Positions 18,418-28,608 of a stretch of 36,980 nt of DNA are shown piece after piece. The stretch spans positions 1 through 36,980 of the forward strand of contig CAMDCY010000010.1 of NCBI GenBank assembly GCA_945890705.1, written 5' to 3'. Numbering within the stretch: the stretch's first letter is position 1; every line of letters begins with the position of its first letter. The stretch is from Hydrogenophaga intermedia. GTDB lineage: Bacteria > Pseudomonadota > Gammaproteobacteria > Burkholderiales > Burkholderiaceae_C. The position numbers and the translations under genes were made by a program. The notes under the pieces are model-generated. The model was not told the origin of the DNA, ran no database searches, and was given only the letters and a program-made list of their open reading frames with translations.

Positions 18418-19150
18418 GCTTTGGCCTCACCCGCGCTGGATCGCCCACCGCGGTGCCGGCACCTTGGCGCCAGAAAACACTTGGGCTGCCTTCGATCTGG
18501 GTGCTCAGTGGGGCTACGCCATGTTCGAGTGCGATGTTCGCCAGAGCGCCGACGGCGTGTGGTTCCTCATGCACGACGACACCTTGGAACGCACCACCAG
18601 CGGCCAAGGCTTGGCCGAGCAACGACCGTGGGCCGAGCTGCTTGGCTTGGACGCAGGGGCTTGGCACAGCCCCCAGCATGCAGGACAAGGCCTGCCAACG
18701 CTCGATGCGCTGCTGGCGACAGCACACCAACGCGCTTGGTGCCTGAACCTCGAACTCAAACCCCCCGAAGACCCGGCAACGGCGCGCCAGTGGGGTGCTG
18801 AACTGGGTTGGTGGCTGAGCCAACATCCCCACGGTCTCGATCACTGGGTGACCTCATTTTCAACGGATGCGCTGGCGGGACTGCAAGCGGCAGCACCCCA
18901 AGTGCGCAGAGGCCACTTGTTTGAGGCTTGGAGCGATGACGTCTTGCCGACGACTCAGTCCTTGGGCTGTGTGGCCTTGGTGCTGGACCACACGGCGTGG
19001 GAAGCCGAGCACGCGCAAGCCGCTCGCGACGCGGGTCTGTGGACCTTGGCGTACACCGTCAATGAGCCCGCGCACGCCGATCGCCTGTGGGCAATGGGTT
19101 TGGACGCCTTGATCACCGACCGGGTGGACCGGTTCAACCCCAAGAGCTGA
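18377..19150 (+). CDS. ugpQ: Glycerophosphodiester phosphodiesterase
   Basis: This 257-residue GDPD-family enzyme hydrolyses glycerophosphodiesters to an alcohol and glycerol 3-phosphate. It has WIAHRGAG (His24, Arg25), APENT (Glu33), ECDV (Glu51, Asp53) and the catalytic HDDTLERTT (His66). It ends with LWTLAYTVNEP and ALITDRVDR, as in UgpQ. It has no signal peptide and is presumably cytoplasmic. The only ATG before the first conserved motif is at 18377, which overlaps the 3' end of the outer-membrane protein gene by 41 bases in another frame. That overlap is unusual here but leaves no better choice. It is probably part of phospholipid turnover. Confidence 0.93.
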   Translation: MSPPTVSKPAGASELWPHPRWIAHRGAGTLAPENTWAAFDLGAQWGYAMFECDVRQSADGVWFLMHDDTLERTTSGQGLAEQRPWAELLGLDAGAWHSPQHAGQGLPTLDALLATAHQRAWCLNLELKPPEDPATARQWGAELGWWLSQHPHGLDHWVTSFSTDALAGLQAAAPQVRRGHLFEAWSDDVLPTTQSLGCVALVLDHTAWEAEHAQAARDAGLWTLAYTVNEPAHADRLWAMGLDALITDRVDRFNPKS

Positions 19151-19154
19151 ATGC

Positions 19155-19418
19155 TCAAGCCTGTCGCAGCCAAGCCGCCAATCCGCCTTGGCCGAACACC
19201 AAAACCGCATAGGTCAGCATGCTGCCGTCGGCGCCCGTCCAAGCCCAACCCAGGGCCAAGATCAGCAGCCCGGCGCCGGCCAGCAGCCGGAATTGACGCC
19301 ACGCAGGCCAACCGCTGCGCACGCGACCGCGCCGCAGCGCCAGCCACAACACGCCGGCCACCGCCACCGCCGGCGCTGCAAAGCCCAGCAGGTGAAATAA
19401 AAAACCGAGAAAGGTCAT
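19155..19418 (-). CDS. Small membrane protein divergent from hemA, unrecognised
   Basis: This 87-residue protein has three likely membrane segments (about 7-27, 43-61, 67-84) separated by a basic loop RRGRVRSGWPAWRQ. I do not recognise a family. The start chosen is ATG at 19418 (Met-Thr-Phe-Leu-Gly). Longer frames extend through the hemA start and are unlikely. It converges on ugpQ with a four-base gap and diverges from hemA 49 bases away. Coding character is plausible because the hydrophobic pattern is well formed. Confidence 0.6.
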   Translation of the reverse strand: MTFLGFLFHLLGFAAPAVAVAGVLWLALRRGRVRSGWPAWRQFRLLAGAGLLILALGWAWTGADGSMLTYAVLVFGQGGLAAWLRQA

Positions 19419-19454
19419 GGTCAAAGGCCTGCACAGTGTGAAACCCGTCAATTT

Positions 19455-19460
19455 TATAAT
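19455..19460 (+). promoter_or_regulatory. TATAAT seven bases before the hemA start codon
   Basis: A perfect TATAAT ends seven bases before the hemA ATG at 19468. If used as a -10 element, transcription would begin at or next to the ATG, giving a leaderless message. No strong -35 hexamer is present at 17 bases. Confidence 0.45.
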
Positions 19461-19467
19461 CTGAGAC

Positions 19468-20748
19468 ATGACCGTCTGGGCCCTGGGTATCAACCACCAC
19501 ACCGCCCCCCTTGATTTGAGGGGTCGGTTTGCGTTCGCCATCGACCAAGTGCCGCCCACCTTGCTGCGCTTGCGCCAATCGGTGGCGCTGTCGCCCGAAG
19601 CCACCCTGCTGTCCACCTGCAACCGAACCGAGCTTTATGGTGTGGGGGGGCAAGCGGCGCTGGAGCCCAGCCTGCATTGGCTCGCGGACATCGGCGGCGT
19701 GAGTCCCCAAGACCTGCGCCAACACGCCTACGTCTTGCACAACGACGATGTAGCCCGTCACGCCTTTCGCGTGGCCAGCGGCTTGGACAGCATGGTCTTG
19801 GGCGAGGCCCAAATTTTGGGTCAGCTCAAAGACGCCGTGCGCGCCGCCGAAGACGCCGGCGCCTTGGGCAGCACCTTGCACCAACTCTTTCAGCGCACCT
19901 TTGCCGTGGCCAAAGAGGTGCGCAGCTCCACCGAGATCGGCGCGCACTCCATCAGCATGACCGCTGCGGCGGTGCGTTTGGCGGGGCAGTTGTTCGAGGA
20001 CTTGCGCGACATCCGCGTGCTGTTCGTGGGCGCGGGCGAAATGATCGAGTTGGCGGTCACCCACTTCGCGGCCAAAAACCCCAAAAGCATGACCATCGCC
20101 AACCGCACCTTGGAGCGCGGCCAACAACTCGCCGAACGCTTTGGCGCCGAGGTGATCCGCTTGGCCGACGTGCCCGATCGCTTGTACGAATTCGACGCGG
20201 TCATCAGCTGCACCGCCAGCACCTTGCCCATCATCGGTTTGGGCGCCGTGGAGCGTGCACTGAAAAAACGCCGCCACCGGCCCATGTTCATGGTCGACTT
20301 GGCCGTGCCACGCGACATCGAAGCCGAGGTTCAATCGCTGGACGATGTCTACCTCTACACCGTGGACGACTTGGCCACCGTCGTGCAAACCGGCATGGAG
20401 CACCGCCAAGCGGCCGTGGCCCAGGCCGAGGTCATCATCGACGCGGGCGTGCAAAGCTTCATGCACTGGCTCGACCAGCGCGACCCCGACCACGGCGTGG
20501 TGGGAGTGATCCAGAAAATCCAAGAGCAAACCGAACTCTGGCGCGAAGCCGAGTTGGCCCGCGCGCGCAAACGACTGGCCAAGGGCGAACCGGTGGACGA
20601 GGTCTTGCAAGCCCTGTCAAGAGGCTTAACGCAAAAAATGCTGCACGGCACCTTGGCCGAGCTGCACACTGGAGACGCGGGCGACCGCGAATCCAAGGTG
20701 CGCTGGATTTCGCGCCTGTTCTTGCGCGGTGGCCGCGACGCGGCCTGA
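19468..20748 (+). CDS. hemA: Glutamyl-tRNA reductase
   Basis: This 426-residue enzyme reduces glutamyl-tRNA to glutamate-1-semialdehyde with NADPH, the first committed step of haem synthesis by the C5 route. It has the catalytic Cys51 in LLSTCNRTELYGV, the substrate motif GLDSMVLGEAQILGQ, the NADPH-binding VLFVGAGEMIELAVTHF, and a helical dimerisation domain at the C-terminus. The length is normal. The start is ATG at 19468 (Met-Thr-Val-Trp-Ala-Leu-Gly-Ile-Asn-His). There is no typical Shine-Dalgarno sequence, while a TATAAT ends seven bases before the ATG. It leads the hemA-prfA-prmC-grxD unit, an order also known in other bacteria. Confidence 0.97.
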   Translation: MTVWALGINHHTAPLDLRGRFAFAIDQVPPTLLRLRQSVALSPEATLLSTCNRTELYGVGGQAALEPSLHWLADIGGVSPQDLRQHAYVLHNDDVARHAFRVASGLDSMVLGEAQILGQLKDAVRAAEDAGALGSTLHQLFQRTFAVAKEVRSSTEIGAHSISMTAAAVRLAGQLFEDLRDIRVLFVGAGEMIELAVTHFAAKNPKSMTIANRTLERGQQLAERFGAEVIRLADVPDRLYEFDAVISCTASTLPIIGLGAVERALKKRRHRPMFMVDLAVPRDIEAEVQSLDDVYLYTVDDLATVVQTGMEHRQAAVAQAEVIIDAGVQSFMHWLDQRDPDHGVVGVIQKIQEQTELWREAELARARKRLAKGEPVDEVLQALSRGLTQKMLHGTLAELHTGDAGDRESKVRWISRLFLRGGRDAA

Positions 20749-20757
20749 GCGTTCGCC

Positions 20758-21858
20758 ATGAAACCCTTTGTCCGAGAGACCTTGCAGCGCCAGCGCGTGC
20801 GCTTGCAAGAGCTCGACGCCTTGCTCAGCGCGCCCGATGTTGTACAAGACCTGGCGCGCTTTCGGCTGCTCAGCCGCGAGCACGCACAAACCCGCGAACG
20901 CGTAGAAGCTTTTGATCGTTATGAGCAAAGACAAGCCGAACAAATCAGCGCCCAAGCCTTGCTGCTAGAGCCCGACATGGCCGATATGGCGCGCGAAGAA
21001 ATCGCGCAATGCGAGAGCGAACTCGAGCAGATCAACGCGCACCTGGAGTGGCTGATCCTGCCGCGCGACCCCGACGACGAGCGCAACGCCTTCGTCGAAA
21101 TCCGCGCGGGCACTGGCGGCGATGAGTCGGCGCTGTTCGCGGGCGATTTGGCCCGCCTGTACACGCGCTACGCCGAACGACAAGGCTGGCAAGTCGAGGT
21201 GGTGAGCGAGTCGCCGTCCGAGCTCGGCGGCTACAAAGAGGTGGTCTTGCGCGTGGCCGGTCGCGGCCCCGACGATGCCGTTTACGGCCGTTTGCGATTC
21301 GAATCGGGCGGCCACCGCGTGCAGCGCGTGCCCGTGACCGAAACCCAAGGCCGCACCCACACCAGCGCGGCCACCGTGGCGGTCATGCCAGAGGCCGACG
21401 AAACCCAAGCCATTGCGCTGAACCCGGCCGAGCTGCGCATCGATACCTTCCGCGCCAGCGGGGCCGGTGGCCAGCACATCAACAAAACCGATTCGGCCGT
21501 GCGCGTGACCCACCTCCCAACCGGCTTGACCGCCGAATGCCAAGACGGCCGCTCGCAGCACAGCAACAAAGCGCGGGCCTTGCAGGTGCTCGCTGCGCGC
21601 TTGAACGACAAAGAGCGTAGCGAGCGCATGGCCACCGAAGCAGCCACGCGCAAGGGCCTGATCGGTAGCGGTGACCGCAGCGACCGCATCCGGACCTACA
21701 ACTTCGCGCAGGGCCGCTTGACCGATCACCGCATCAACCTGACCTTGTACAAATTGCTGGCCATCATGGAAGGGGACCTGGACGATGTGATCCACGCCCT
21801 GCAAGTGGCCAGTGGCGCGCAGCGCCTCCAAGACCTGGAGCAACAGTTCCATGGCTGA
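20758..21858 (+). CDS. prfA: Peptide chain release factor 1
   Basis: This 366-residue class I release factor recognises UAA and UAG. The recognition tripeptide Pro192-Val193-Thr194 ([10 protein letters not shown]) identifies RF1 rather than RF2, which has SPF. The catalytic GGQ is at 237-239 in [16 protein letters not shown]. Its Gln is the target of the methyltransferase encoded just downstream. The start is ATG at 20758, nine bases after the hemA stop. The end overlaps prmC by eight bases, which favours coupled translation of the factor and its modifying enzyme. Confidence 0.97.
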   Translation: MKPFVRETLQRQRVRLQELDALLSAPDVVQDLARFRLLSREHAQTRERVEAFDRYEQRQAEQISAQALLLEPDMADMAREEIAQCESELEQINAHLEWLILPRDPDDERNAFVEIRAGTGGDESALFAGDLARLYTRYAERQGWQVEVVSESPSELGGYKEVVLRVAGRGPDDAVYGRLRFESGGHRVQRVPVTETQGRTHTSAATVAVMPEADETQAIALNPAELRIDTFRASGAGGQHINKTDSAVRVTHLPTGLTAECQDGRSQHSNKARALQVLAARLNDKERSERMATEAATRKGLIGSGDRSDRIRTYNFAQGRLTDHRINLTLYKLLAIMEGDLDDVIHALQVASGAQRLQDLEQQFHG

Positions 21859-22687
21859 CACCTTGGCCCAATGCCTGCAAACGGCCCAAGCTCAGGGTTT
21901 GGCGCGGGTGGACGCCCAACTGTTGTTGATGTGGGCGCTCGACCACGACCCGCAAGACCGCGCTTGGCTGATCGCCCACGACGATGAAGCCTTGCCCGAG
22001 GCCGCAGCCGCGCGCTGGACCGCCGCTTTGCAGCGCCGATTGAACGGCGAACCCGTGGCCTACATCTTGGGCGAACAGGCGTTTTTTGGTTTGAACCTGC
22101 GCGTGGGCCCGGGCGTGCTGGTGCCCCGGCCCGATACTGAGACCTTGGTGCAATGGGCGCTGGATTTGGCGCCGGATCAAGCCGGTGTGCGTTGCTGGGA
22201 CGTGGGCACGGGCAGCGGCGCCATCGCCTTGGCGTTGTGCCGCGAACGTCCGCAATGGTCGATCACGGCCAGCGACCTGAGTGTGGAAGCCTTGCGCGTG
22301 GCCCAGGGCAATGCCGAACGTTTGGGCTTTGAGGTGCGCTGGGCCCAAGGCCCTTGGCTGGCCGCCGTGCCCGGGGAACGGTTTGAGCTCATCATGAGCA
22401 ACCCACCCTACATCGCTGAGGGCGACCCTCATCTGAGCGCCTTGCGCCACGAACCCCTGTTGGCCTTGACCGCGGGCACCGATGGCTTGGACGACCTTCG
22501 CACCCTCATCACCCAAGCCCCCGATCACCTGAGCGCCGGCGGCTGGCTCTTGCTGGAACACGGCCACGACCAAGCCTTTGCAGTGCGGACTTTGCTAACC
22601 CAAGCCGGGTTCGCCGAGGTCAACAGCCGCAAAGACCTTGCGGGCATCGAACGCTGCAGCGGCGGACAATGGCACAAAGCGTCATAA
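21851..22687 (+). CDS. prmC: Release factor glutamine N5-methyltransferase
   Basis: This 278-residue SAM-dependent enzyme methylates the Gln of the GGQ motif in RF1 and RF2. It has [14 protein letters not shown] (SAM site near 117-130) and the substrate-gripping NPPY (184-187, in [12 protein letters not shown]). An N-terminal helical domain ends in [16 protein letters not shown]. The start is ATG at 21851, overlapping the prfA stop by eight bases. In-frame starts further upstream lie inside prfA and are rejected. It is followed 58 bases later by grxD. Confidence 0.96.
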   Translation: MADTLAQCLQTAQAQGLARVDAQLLLMWALDHDPQDRAWLIAHDDEALPEAAAARWTAALQRRLNGEPVAYILGEQAFFGLNLRVGPGVLVPRPDTETLVQWALDLAPDQAGVRCWDVGTGSGAIALALCRERPQWSITASDLSVEALRVAQGNAERLGFEVRWAQGPWLAAVPGERFELIMSNPPYIAEGDPHLSALRHEPLLALTAGTDGLDDLRTLITQAPDHLSAGGWLLLEHGHDQAFAVRTLLTQAGFAEVNSRKDLAGIERCSGGQWHKAS

Positions 22688-22745
22688 TCGCGCCCACTGT
22701 CCAGCCCCGCTGGCCAAACGATTGATTTTGAAAGGACGTCTAACC

Positions 22746-23069
22746 ATGAGCGACACACAACAACAAATCGACCAACTGGTCAAATCCAACGAGATCGTGC
22801 TCTTCATGAAGGGCAGCGCGAGCTTCCCCATGTGCGGCTTTTCTGGCCGCGCCATCCAGATCTTGAAGGCCTGCGGCGTGGACACCAAGACCGTCAAAAC
22901 GGTCAACGTGCTGGAAGACGATGGCATTCGCCAGGGCATCAAGGACTACAGCAACTGGCCAACGATTCCCCAGCTCTACATCAAAGGCGAGTTCATCGGC
23001 GGCTCGGACATCATGATGGAGATGTACGAGTCCGGCGAACTCAAACAGGTCATCAGCGGCCAGGCTTGA
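22746..23069 (+). CDS. grxD: Monothiol glutaredoxin (Grx4/GrxD type)
   Basis: This 107-residue monothiol glutaredoxin has the CGFS active site (Cys30) in [14 protein letters not shown], the [17 protein letters not shown] glutathione-binding loop and the Glu-rich C-terminus. Such proteins bind a 2Fe-2S cluster with glutathione and carry clusters to target proteins. The start is ATG at 22746 with AAGGA about 11 bases upstream. The last 17 bases overlap the 3' end of proS on the opposite strand. No terminator is visible, so the convergent transcripts should overlap. The family assignment is secure. Confidence 0.96.
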   Translation: MSDTQQQIDQLVKSNEIVLFMKGSASFPMCGFSGRAIQILKACGVDTKTVKTVNVLEDDGIRQGIKDYSNWPTIPQLYIKGEFIGGSDIMMEMYESGELKQVISGQA

Positions 23070-24804
23070 GGGACGCCTTCAGGTACGGCACCACCTCATC
23101 CAAGGCCAATCGACGGGCCTCGGTGTCGCGGCGGTGCTGGTACTCGACCTGAGCGTCTTTGAGCGCTCGCTCGCCCACCGTCACGCGGTGGGGCACGCCG
23201 ATGAGTTCCCAGTCGGCGAACATGGCGCCAGGGCGTTCGCCCCGGTCGTCCAAGATCACATCCACCCCCGCATCCAGCAGCGCTTGGTACAAGCGGTGGG
23301 CTTCGGCTTTCACCGCCTCGCTGCGGTCCATGTTGACCGGACAAATCACCACCGTGAACGGGGCAATCGCGTCGGGCCAAATGATGCCGCGCTCGTCGTG
23401 GTTTTGTTCGATGGCCGCGGCCGGCAGGCGGGTGATGCCAATGCCGTAACAGCCCATTTCCATGAACTGGGGTTTGCCGTCTTCGCCCAAGAAAGTGGCG
23501 TTCATGGCCTTGGAATATTTGGTGCCCAAATAGAACACATGGCCGATTTCAATGCCGCGCTCAATGGCCAACTCGCCTTGACCGTCGGGTGAGGGATCAC
23601 CAGCCACCACATTGCGGATATCGGCCACCAGGTCGGGCTCAGGCAGGTCGCGTCCCCAGTTCACCCCTGTCATGTGAAAGTCCACCTCGTTGGCACCGCA
23701 CACCCAGTTGGACATCACGGCCACCTCGCGATCGGCCACGATCTTCAAGGGCTTCTTCATGCCCACGGGGCCGAGGTAACCTGGCTTGCAACCGAAGTGG
23801 GTGTCGATCTCGGCCAAAGTGGCGAAACGGAAACCGCCTTCCATGCCAGGCAGTTTGGTGACCTTGACCTCGTTCATGTCGTGGTCGCCGCGCAGCATCA
23901 GCAGCCACACGGTGCTGTGCTTGACCGCACCGTCTTCACCCAACTCGTCGGTGGCCAAGACCAGCGACTTGATCGTGGCGCTCAAGGGTATGTTGAGGAA
24001 AGCCGCGACATCGGCACAGGTGCTCTTGCCGGGGGTGGGCGTTTTGGCCAAGGCTTGGCTGGCTGCGCCACGGGGGGCGCTGGGCGCCAAGGCCTCGGCC
24101 TTTTCGATGTTGGCCGCGTAGGTGCTGTTGGGGCAGTAGACGATGGCGTCTTCGCCGGTGGCCGCGATCACTTGGAACTCTTCGGACAGGTCACCCCCGA
24201 TGGCGCCGCTGTCGGCGGCCACGGCACGGTAGTGCAAGCCAAAACGGTCAAAGATCTTTCGGTAGGCTTGGGCCATGTTTTGGTAACTGGCTTTGGCGCT
24301 GACTTGGTCTTTGTCGAAACTGTACGCATCCTTCATGGTGAACTCGCGCCCACGCATCAGGCCAAAACGCGGGCGGCGCTCGTCGCGAAATTTGGTCTGG
24401 ATTTGGTAGAGGTTTTTCGGCAGTTGCTTGTGGCTGCGGAATTCTTGGCGGGCCACGTCGGTGATGACCTCTTCGCTGGTGGGCTGGACGACGAAATCGC
24501 GGCCATGGCGGTCTTGGATGCGCAGCATCTCGGGGCCCATCTTCTCAAAGCGGCCCGTCTCTTGCCACAGCTCGGCAGGCTGGACCACCGGCATGGTCAT
24601 CTCGATGGCGCCGGCCCGGTTCATCTCCTCGCGCACGATGGCCTCGACCTTGCGGATCACCCGCAAGCCCATGGGCATGTAGTTGTAGACGCCTGCGCCG
24701 AGTTTTTTGATCATGCCCGCGCGGGTCATCAGTTGGTGGCTCACCACCTCGGCATCGGCCGGGGCTTCGCGCAGGGTGGAAATCAGAAATTGGGACGCTT
24801 TCAT
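23053..24804 (-). CDS. proS: Prolyl-tRNA synthetase, bacterial type with editing domain
   Basis: This 583-residue class IIa synthetase charges tRNA-Pro. The core carries the motif 1 region, the motif 2 region [19 protein letters not shown], and motif 3 [20 protein letters not shown]. Between motifs 2 and 3 is a YbaK-like insertion (about 225-405, [11 protein letters not shown] and [11 protein letters not shown]). It clears mischarged Ala-tRNA-Pro in bacterial-type enzymes. The anticodon domain has FTVVICPVN and [20 protein letters not shown]. The start is ATG at 24804, divergent from rppH. The stop lies inside the 3' end of grxD (17-base convergent overlap). Confidence 0.97.
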   Translation of the reverse strand: MKASQFLISTLREAPADAEVVSHQLMTRAGMIKKLGAGVYNYMPMGLRVIRKVEAIVREEMNRAGAIEMTMPVVQPAELWQETGRFEKMGPEMLRIQDRHGRDFVVQPTSEEVITDVARQEFRSHKQLPKNLYQIQTKFRDERRPRFGLMRGREFTMKDAYSFDKDQVSAKASYQNMAQAYRKIFDRFGLHYRAVAADSGAIGGDLSEEFQVIAATGEDAIVYCPNSTYAANIEKAEALAPSAPRGAASQALAKTPTPGKSTCADVAAFLNIPLSATIKSLVLATDELGEDGAVKHSTVWLLMLRGDHDMNEVKVTKLPGMEGGFRFATLAEIDTHFGCKPGYLGPVGMKKPLKIVADREVAVMSNWVCGANEVDFHMTGVNWGRDLPEPDLVADIRNVVAGDPSPDGQGELAIERGIEIGHVFYLGTKYSKAMNATFLGEDGKPQFMEMGCYGIGITRLPAAAIEQNHDERGIIWPDAIAPFTVVICPVNMDRSEAVKAEAHRLYQALLDAGVDVILDDRGERPGAMFADWELIGVPHRVTVGERALKDAQVEYQHRRDTEARRLALDEVVPYLKASLKPGR

Positions 24805-24893
24805 GCTGGGATCGTTCTAGGTGATCGTGCCCATGCTGCAATGGTGCACAACCCATGCATAATGGTCACAGTTTAAAAAATTTGAGGTTGATT

Positions 24894-25508
24894 ATGCTTG
24901 ACAGAGAAGGCTTCAGGCCCAATGTCGGCATCATTCTGCTCAACCAGAAGAACCAGGTGTTTTGGGGCAAACGCATCCGCTCGCACTCCTGGCAATTCCC
25001 GCAGGGCGGCATCGACCGGGGCGAAACCCCCGAACAGGCGATGTTTCGAGAGCTTCACGAAGAGGTCGGGCTCAAACCCGAACACGTGAGCATCGTGGCC
25101 CGAACGCGGGACTGGTTGCGCTATGAGGTGCCGGACCGGTTCATCCGCCGGGATGCCCGCGGTCATTACAAAGGCCAAAAACAAATTTGGTATTTGTTGC
25201 GCTTAGAGGCGCAAGACTGGCAGCTGAACCTGCGTGCCACGAGCCACCCCGAATTTGACGCTTGGCGTTGGAACGACTACTGGGTGCCGCTGGACGTGGT
25301 GATCGAGTTCAAACGAGGCGTCTACGAGATGGCACTGACCGAACTGTCGCGTTTTCTGCCCCGAACGGAACCGAGGGGGCGATTCATGCGCACACCGCCC
25401 CGCAGCTCTGGTGAATGGCAAGCCCCCGTGGGGATGGAACTGCCCCCGGGCGCGACCTACGATCCAGACCCGTCCCAACCGGGCATGGACGCCCAACGCC
25501 CCGACTGA
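24894..25508 (+). CDS. rppH: RNA pyrophosphohydrolase RppH
   Basis: This 204-residue Nudix enzyme removes pyrophosphate from the 5' end of messenger RNA and so triggers decay. The Nudix box spans residues 38-60 ([20 protein letters not shown] and following Val-Gly-Leu). The flanking [11 protein letters not shown] and [14 protein letters not shown] are characteristic of RppH. The start is ATG at 24894 with GAGG seven to eight bases upstream. A longer frame from 24855 is less likely. A CATAAT at 24858-24863 is a possible -10. The C-terminal 40 residues are a variable Pro-rich tail. The gene ends five bases from the end of proB on the opposite strand. Confidence 0.95.
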   Translation: MLDREGFRPNVGIILLNQKNQVFWGKRIRSHSWQFPQGGIDRGETPEQAMFRELHEEVGLKPEHVSIVARTRDWLRYEVPDRFIRRDARGHYKGQKQIWYLLRLEAQDWQLNLRATSHPEFDAWRWNDYWVPLDVVIEFKRGVYEMALTELSRFLPRTEPRGRFMRTPPRSSGEWQAPVGMELPPGATYDPDPSQPGMDAQRPD

Positions 25509-25513
25509 GGCGC

Positions 25514-26659
25514 TCAGCCCCGCGTCAGCACCAAGTTGTCGCGGTGGATCATTTCGGGCTCGCCCACGTAACCCAACAAACGCTCAAAGTCGCTGGAGCC
25601 CTTGCGGCAAATCAGGCGCGCCTCAGCGCTGCCGTAATTGGCCAAGCCTCGGGCCACCTCTTGGCCGTCCGGGCCACACACGGCGATCACATCGCCACGA
25701 GAAAACTCGCCATGCACCGCCGTCATGCCCACCGGCAAGAGGCTTTTGCCCTCCCCCACCAACTTGGGCACCGCACCGGCATCGACCCAGACCGAGCCGC
25801 GCATTTGCAGGTGGTCCGACATCCAACGTTTGCGCGCTTGGCTCTTGGCGGTCTGGGCCACCAAGTAAGTACCAATAGCCTCGCCCTCGCACAAGCGCTC
25901 GAGCACGCGGGGCTCTCGGCCCCAAGCGATGACGGTCGAAGCCCCCGAACCCGCGGCGCGCTTGGCCGCCAAAATTTTGGTGATCATGCCGCCCTTGCCG
26001 ATGCCCGAACCCGCGCCACCGGCCATGGTCTCCAAGGTCGGATCACCCGCGCGCGCCTCGTGGATGAAGCGGGCGTTGGGGTTTTTTCGTGGGTCTTCGC
26101 TGTACAAACCGGGCTGGTCGGTCAAGATGATGAGCACATCGGCCTCGACCAAATTGGCCACCAAGGCGCCCAAGGTGTCGTTGTCGCCGAATTTGATTTC
26201 GTCGTTGACGACCGTGTCGTTTTCGTTGATTACAGGCACCACGCCCAAGCTGAGCAAGGTCAGCAAGGTGGAGCGGGCGTTGAGGTAGCGCTCCCGGTCG
26301 GCCAAATCGGCGTGTGTGAGCAAGACCTGCGCACTGCCCACGCCACAGGCACGCAACTTGGTTTCGTACATCTGCACCAAGCCCATTTGCCCCACGGCAG
26401 CGGCGGCTTGGAGTTCGTGGATTTCTTTGGGCCGGGTAGTCCAGCCCAAACGCTTCATGCCCTCGGCCACCGCACCGCTGCTGACCATGATCAGCTCTCG
26501 GCCTTGGGCCACCAACGCAGCCAATTGCTCGCTCCATTGGGCAATGGCTTGTTCGTCGAGACCGCGGCCTTCGTTGGTCACCAAACTCGAACCCACTTTG
26601 ACGACGATGCGTTGGGCGTTTTTGACCACCGGTGTGTGGAGGGCGTTGTGTTCGGCCAT
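25514..26659 (-). CDS. proB: Glutamate 5-kinase
   Basis: This 381-residue enzyme phosphorylates glutamate with ATP in the first step of proline synthesis. The N-terminal amino-acid-kinase domain has [42 protein letters not shown], and [17 protein letters not shown]-terminal PUA domain (about 285-381) includes the typical [20 protein letters not shown]. Proline feedback residues were not checked. The start is ATG at 26659. A 51-residue upstream extension in the same frame overlaps obgE and is rejected. It follows obgE by 13 bases, completing rplU-rpmA-obgE-proB. Convergent with rppH at a five-base gap, with no terminator seen. Confidence 0.96.
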   Translation of the reverse strand: MAEHNALHTPVVKNAQRIVVKVGSSLVTNEGRGLDEQAIAQWSEQLAALVAQGRELIMVSSGAVAEGMKRLGWTTRPKEIHELQAAAAVGQMGLVQMYETKLRACGVGSAQVLLTHADLADRERYLNARSTLLTLLSLGVVPVINENDTVVNDEIKFGDNDTLGALVANLVEADVLIILTDQPGLYSEDPRKNPNARFIHEARAGDPTLETMAGGAGSGIGKGGMITKILAAKRAAGSGASTVIAWGREPRVLERLCEGEAIGTYLVAQTAKSQARKRWMSDHLQMRGSVWVDAGAVPKLVGEGKSLLPVGMTAVHGEFSRGDVIAVCGPDGQEVARGLANYGSAEARLICRKGSSDFERLLGYVGEPEMIHRDNLVLTRG

Positions 26660-26672
26660 CGTGGAATGCGTT

Positions 26673-27815
<1,143 letters not shown>

Positions 27816-27867
27816 TCAGCCGCCGCGCTGAACACCCCCGATAAACAGGGGCGCAACGCCGTCGCCA

Positions 27868-28125
27868 TCACACGGGGGTGATGCTGACGTATTGGCGGTT
27901 GAGTTCGCCTTTAACGGCGAAGTTCACGTGGCCGTCCACGGTAGCAAAAATCGTGTGATCTTTGCCTAGGCCCGTATTGGTGCCGGGGTGGAACTTCGTG
28001 CCACGCTGGCGAACAATGATGGCACCGGCGCTGACCAGTTCACCACCAAATTTTTTCACGCCGAGCATCTTGGGCTTGGAATCGCGCCCGTTTCGCGTTG
28101 AGCCGCCGCCTTTTTTCTGTGCCAT
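27868..28125 (-). CDS. rpmA: 50S ribosomal protein L27
   Basis: This 85-residue ribosomal protein is complete, from [16 protein letters not shown] through [19 protein letters not shown] and [16 protein letters not shown] to the C-terminus. Its flexible N-terminal tail reaches the peptidyl-transferase centre. There is no N-terminal extension of the Firmicutes type, so no processing is expected. The start is ATG at 28125. The Shine-Dalgarno GGAG overlaps the rplU stop (TAAGGAG), and the gap between the genes is 14 bases. Confidence 0.98.
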   Translation of the reverse strand: MAQKKGGGSTRNGRDSKPKMLGVKKFGGELVSAGAIIVRQRGTKFHPGTNTGLGKDHTIFATVDGHVNFAVKGELNRQYVSITPV

Positions 28126-28139
28126 GGTATTTAAACTCC

Positions 28140-28451
28140 TTAGCCTGCAATCGCAGAAATCTGCAACTCAGTGTAATTTTGACGGTGGCCTTGGCGCTTT
28201 TGGTAGTGCTTACGACGGCGCATCTTGAAGATGCGAACCTTGTCGTGACGACCATGGGACAGGACCGTGACTGTGACAGTTGCGCCGGACACCAGGGGCG
28301 TGCCAACCTTGAGTTCAGCGCCGTTTCCGACAGCCAACACTTGGTCAATCACGATTTCCTGGCCCACTTCCGCAGCAATCTGTTCTACTTTAATTTTTTC
28401 GCCAGCAGCAACACGATACTGTTTGCCACCGGTTTTTATGACCGCGTACAT
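28140..28451 (-). CDS. rplU: 50S ribosomal protein L21
   Basis: This 103-residue ribosomal protein shows the L21 pattern [20 protein letters not shown], then [12 protein letters not shown], and the C-terminal [20 protein letters not shown]. It binds 23S rRNA. The start is ATG at 28451 with AGAGG about six bases upstream. A good sigma-70 promoter lies about 60 bases upstream. It is the first gene of rplU-rpmA-obgE-proB. Confidence 0.98.
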   Translation of the reverse strand: MYAVIKTGGKQYRVAAGEKIKVEQIAAEVGQEIVIDQVLAVGNGAELKVGTPLVSGATVTVTVLSHGRHDKVRIFKMRRRKHYQKRQGHRQNYTELQISAIAG

Positions 28452-28510
28452 ATGAACCTCTTGAAAAATTTCACGTGAATTTCAGCTGACAGAAGTCCAC
28501 TGAACTCAAG

Positions 28511-28540
28511 ATTTTAGCACGCGTCGGCACAGATAATCAA
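28511..28540 (-). promoter_or_regulatory. Sigma-70 promoter for rplU-rpmA
   Basis: On the minus strand, TTGATT (28540-28535) and TAAAAT (28516-28511) are separated by 18 bases. This gives a start near 28504 and a leader of about 53 bases before rplU. Confidence 0.65.
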
Positions 28541-28572
28541 GCCTTGACACGGCAAACCCGAGTCAAGATTCC

Positions 28573-28578
28573 TATAAT
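28573..28578 (+). promoter_or_regulatory. Candidate -10 element for ispB
   Basis: A perfect TATAAT lies 30 bases upstream of the TTG start at 28609, divergent from the rplU promoter. A TTGACA at 28544-28549 is 23 bases away, too far for a standard sigma-70 spacing, so the -35 contact is unclear. Confidence 0.45.
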
Positions 28579-28608
28579 TCGCCATAAACCCCTCGCCAGC
28601 AGCCGATT

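Noticed and set aside
18955-20610. A 551-codon minus-strand frame opposite hemA
   Set aside because: It lies across hemA, ugpQ and a small membrane gene and has no domain. hemA is secure on the plus strand.
28544-28578. TTGACA plus TATAAT as a complete sigma-70 promoter for ispB
   Set aside because: The hexamers are separated by 23 bases, too far for normal sigma-70 contact. I kept only the TATAAT as a candidate.
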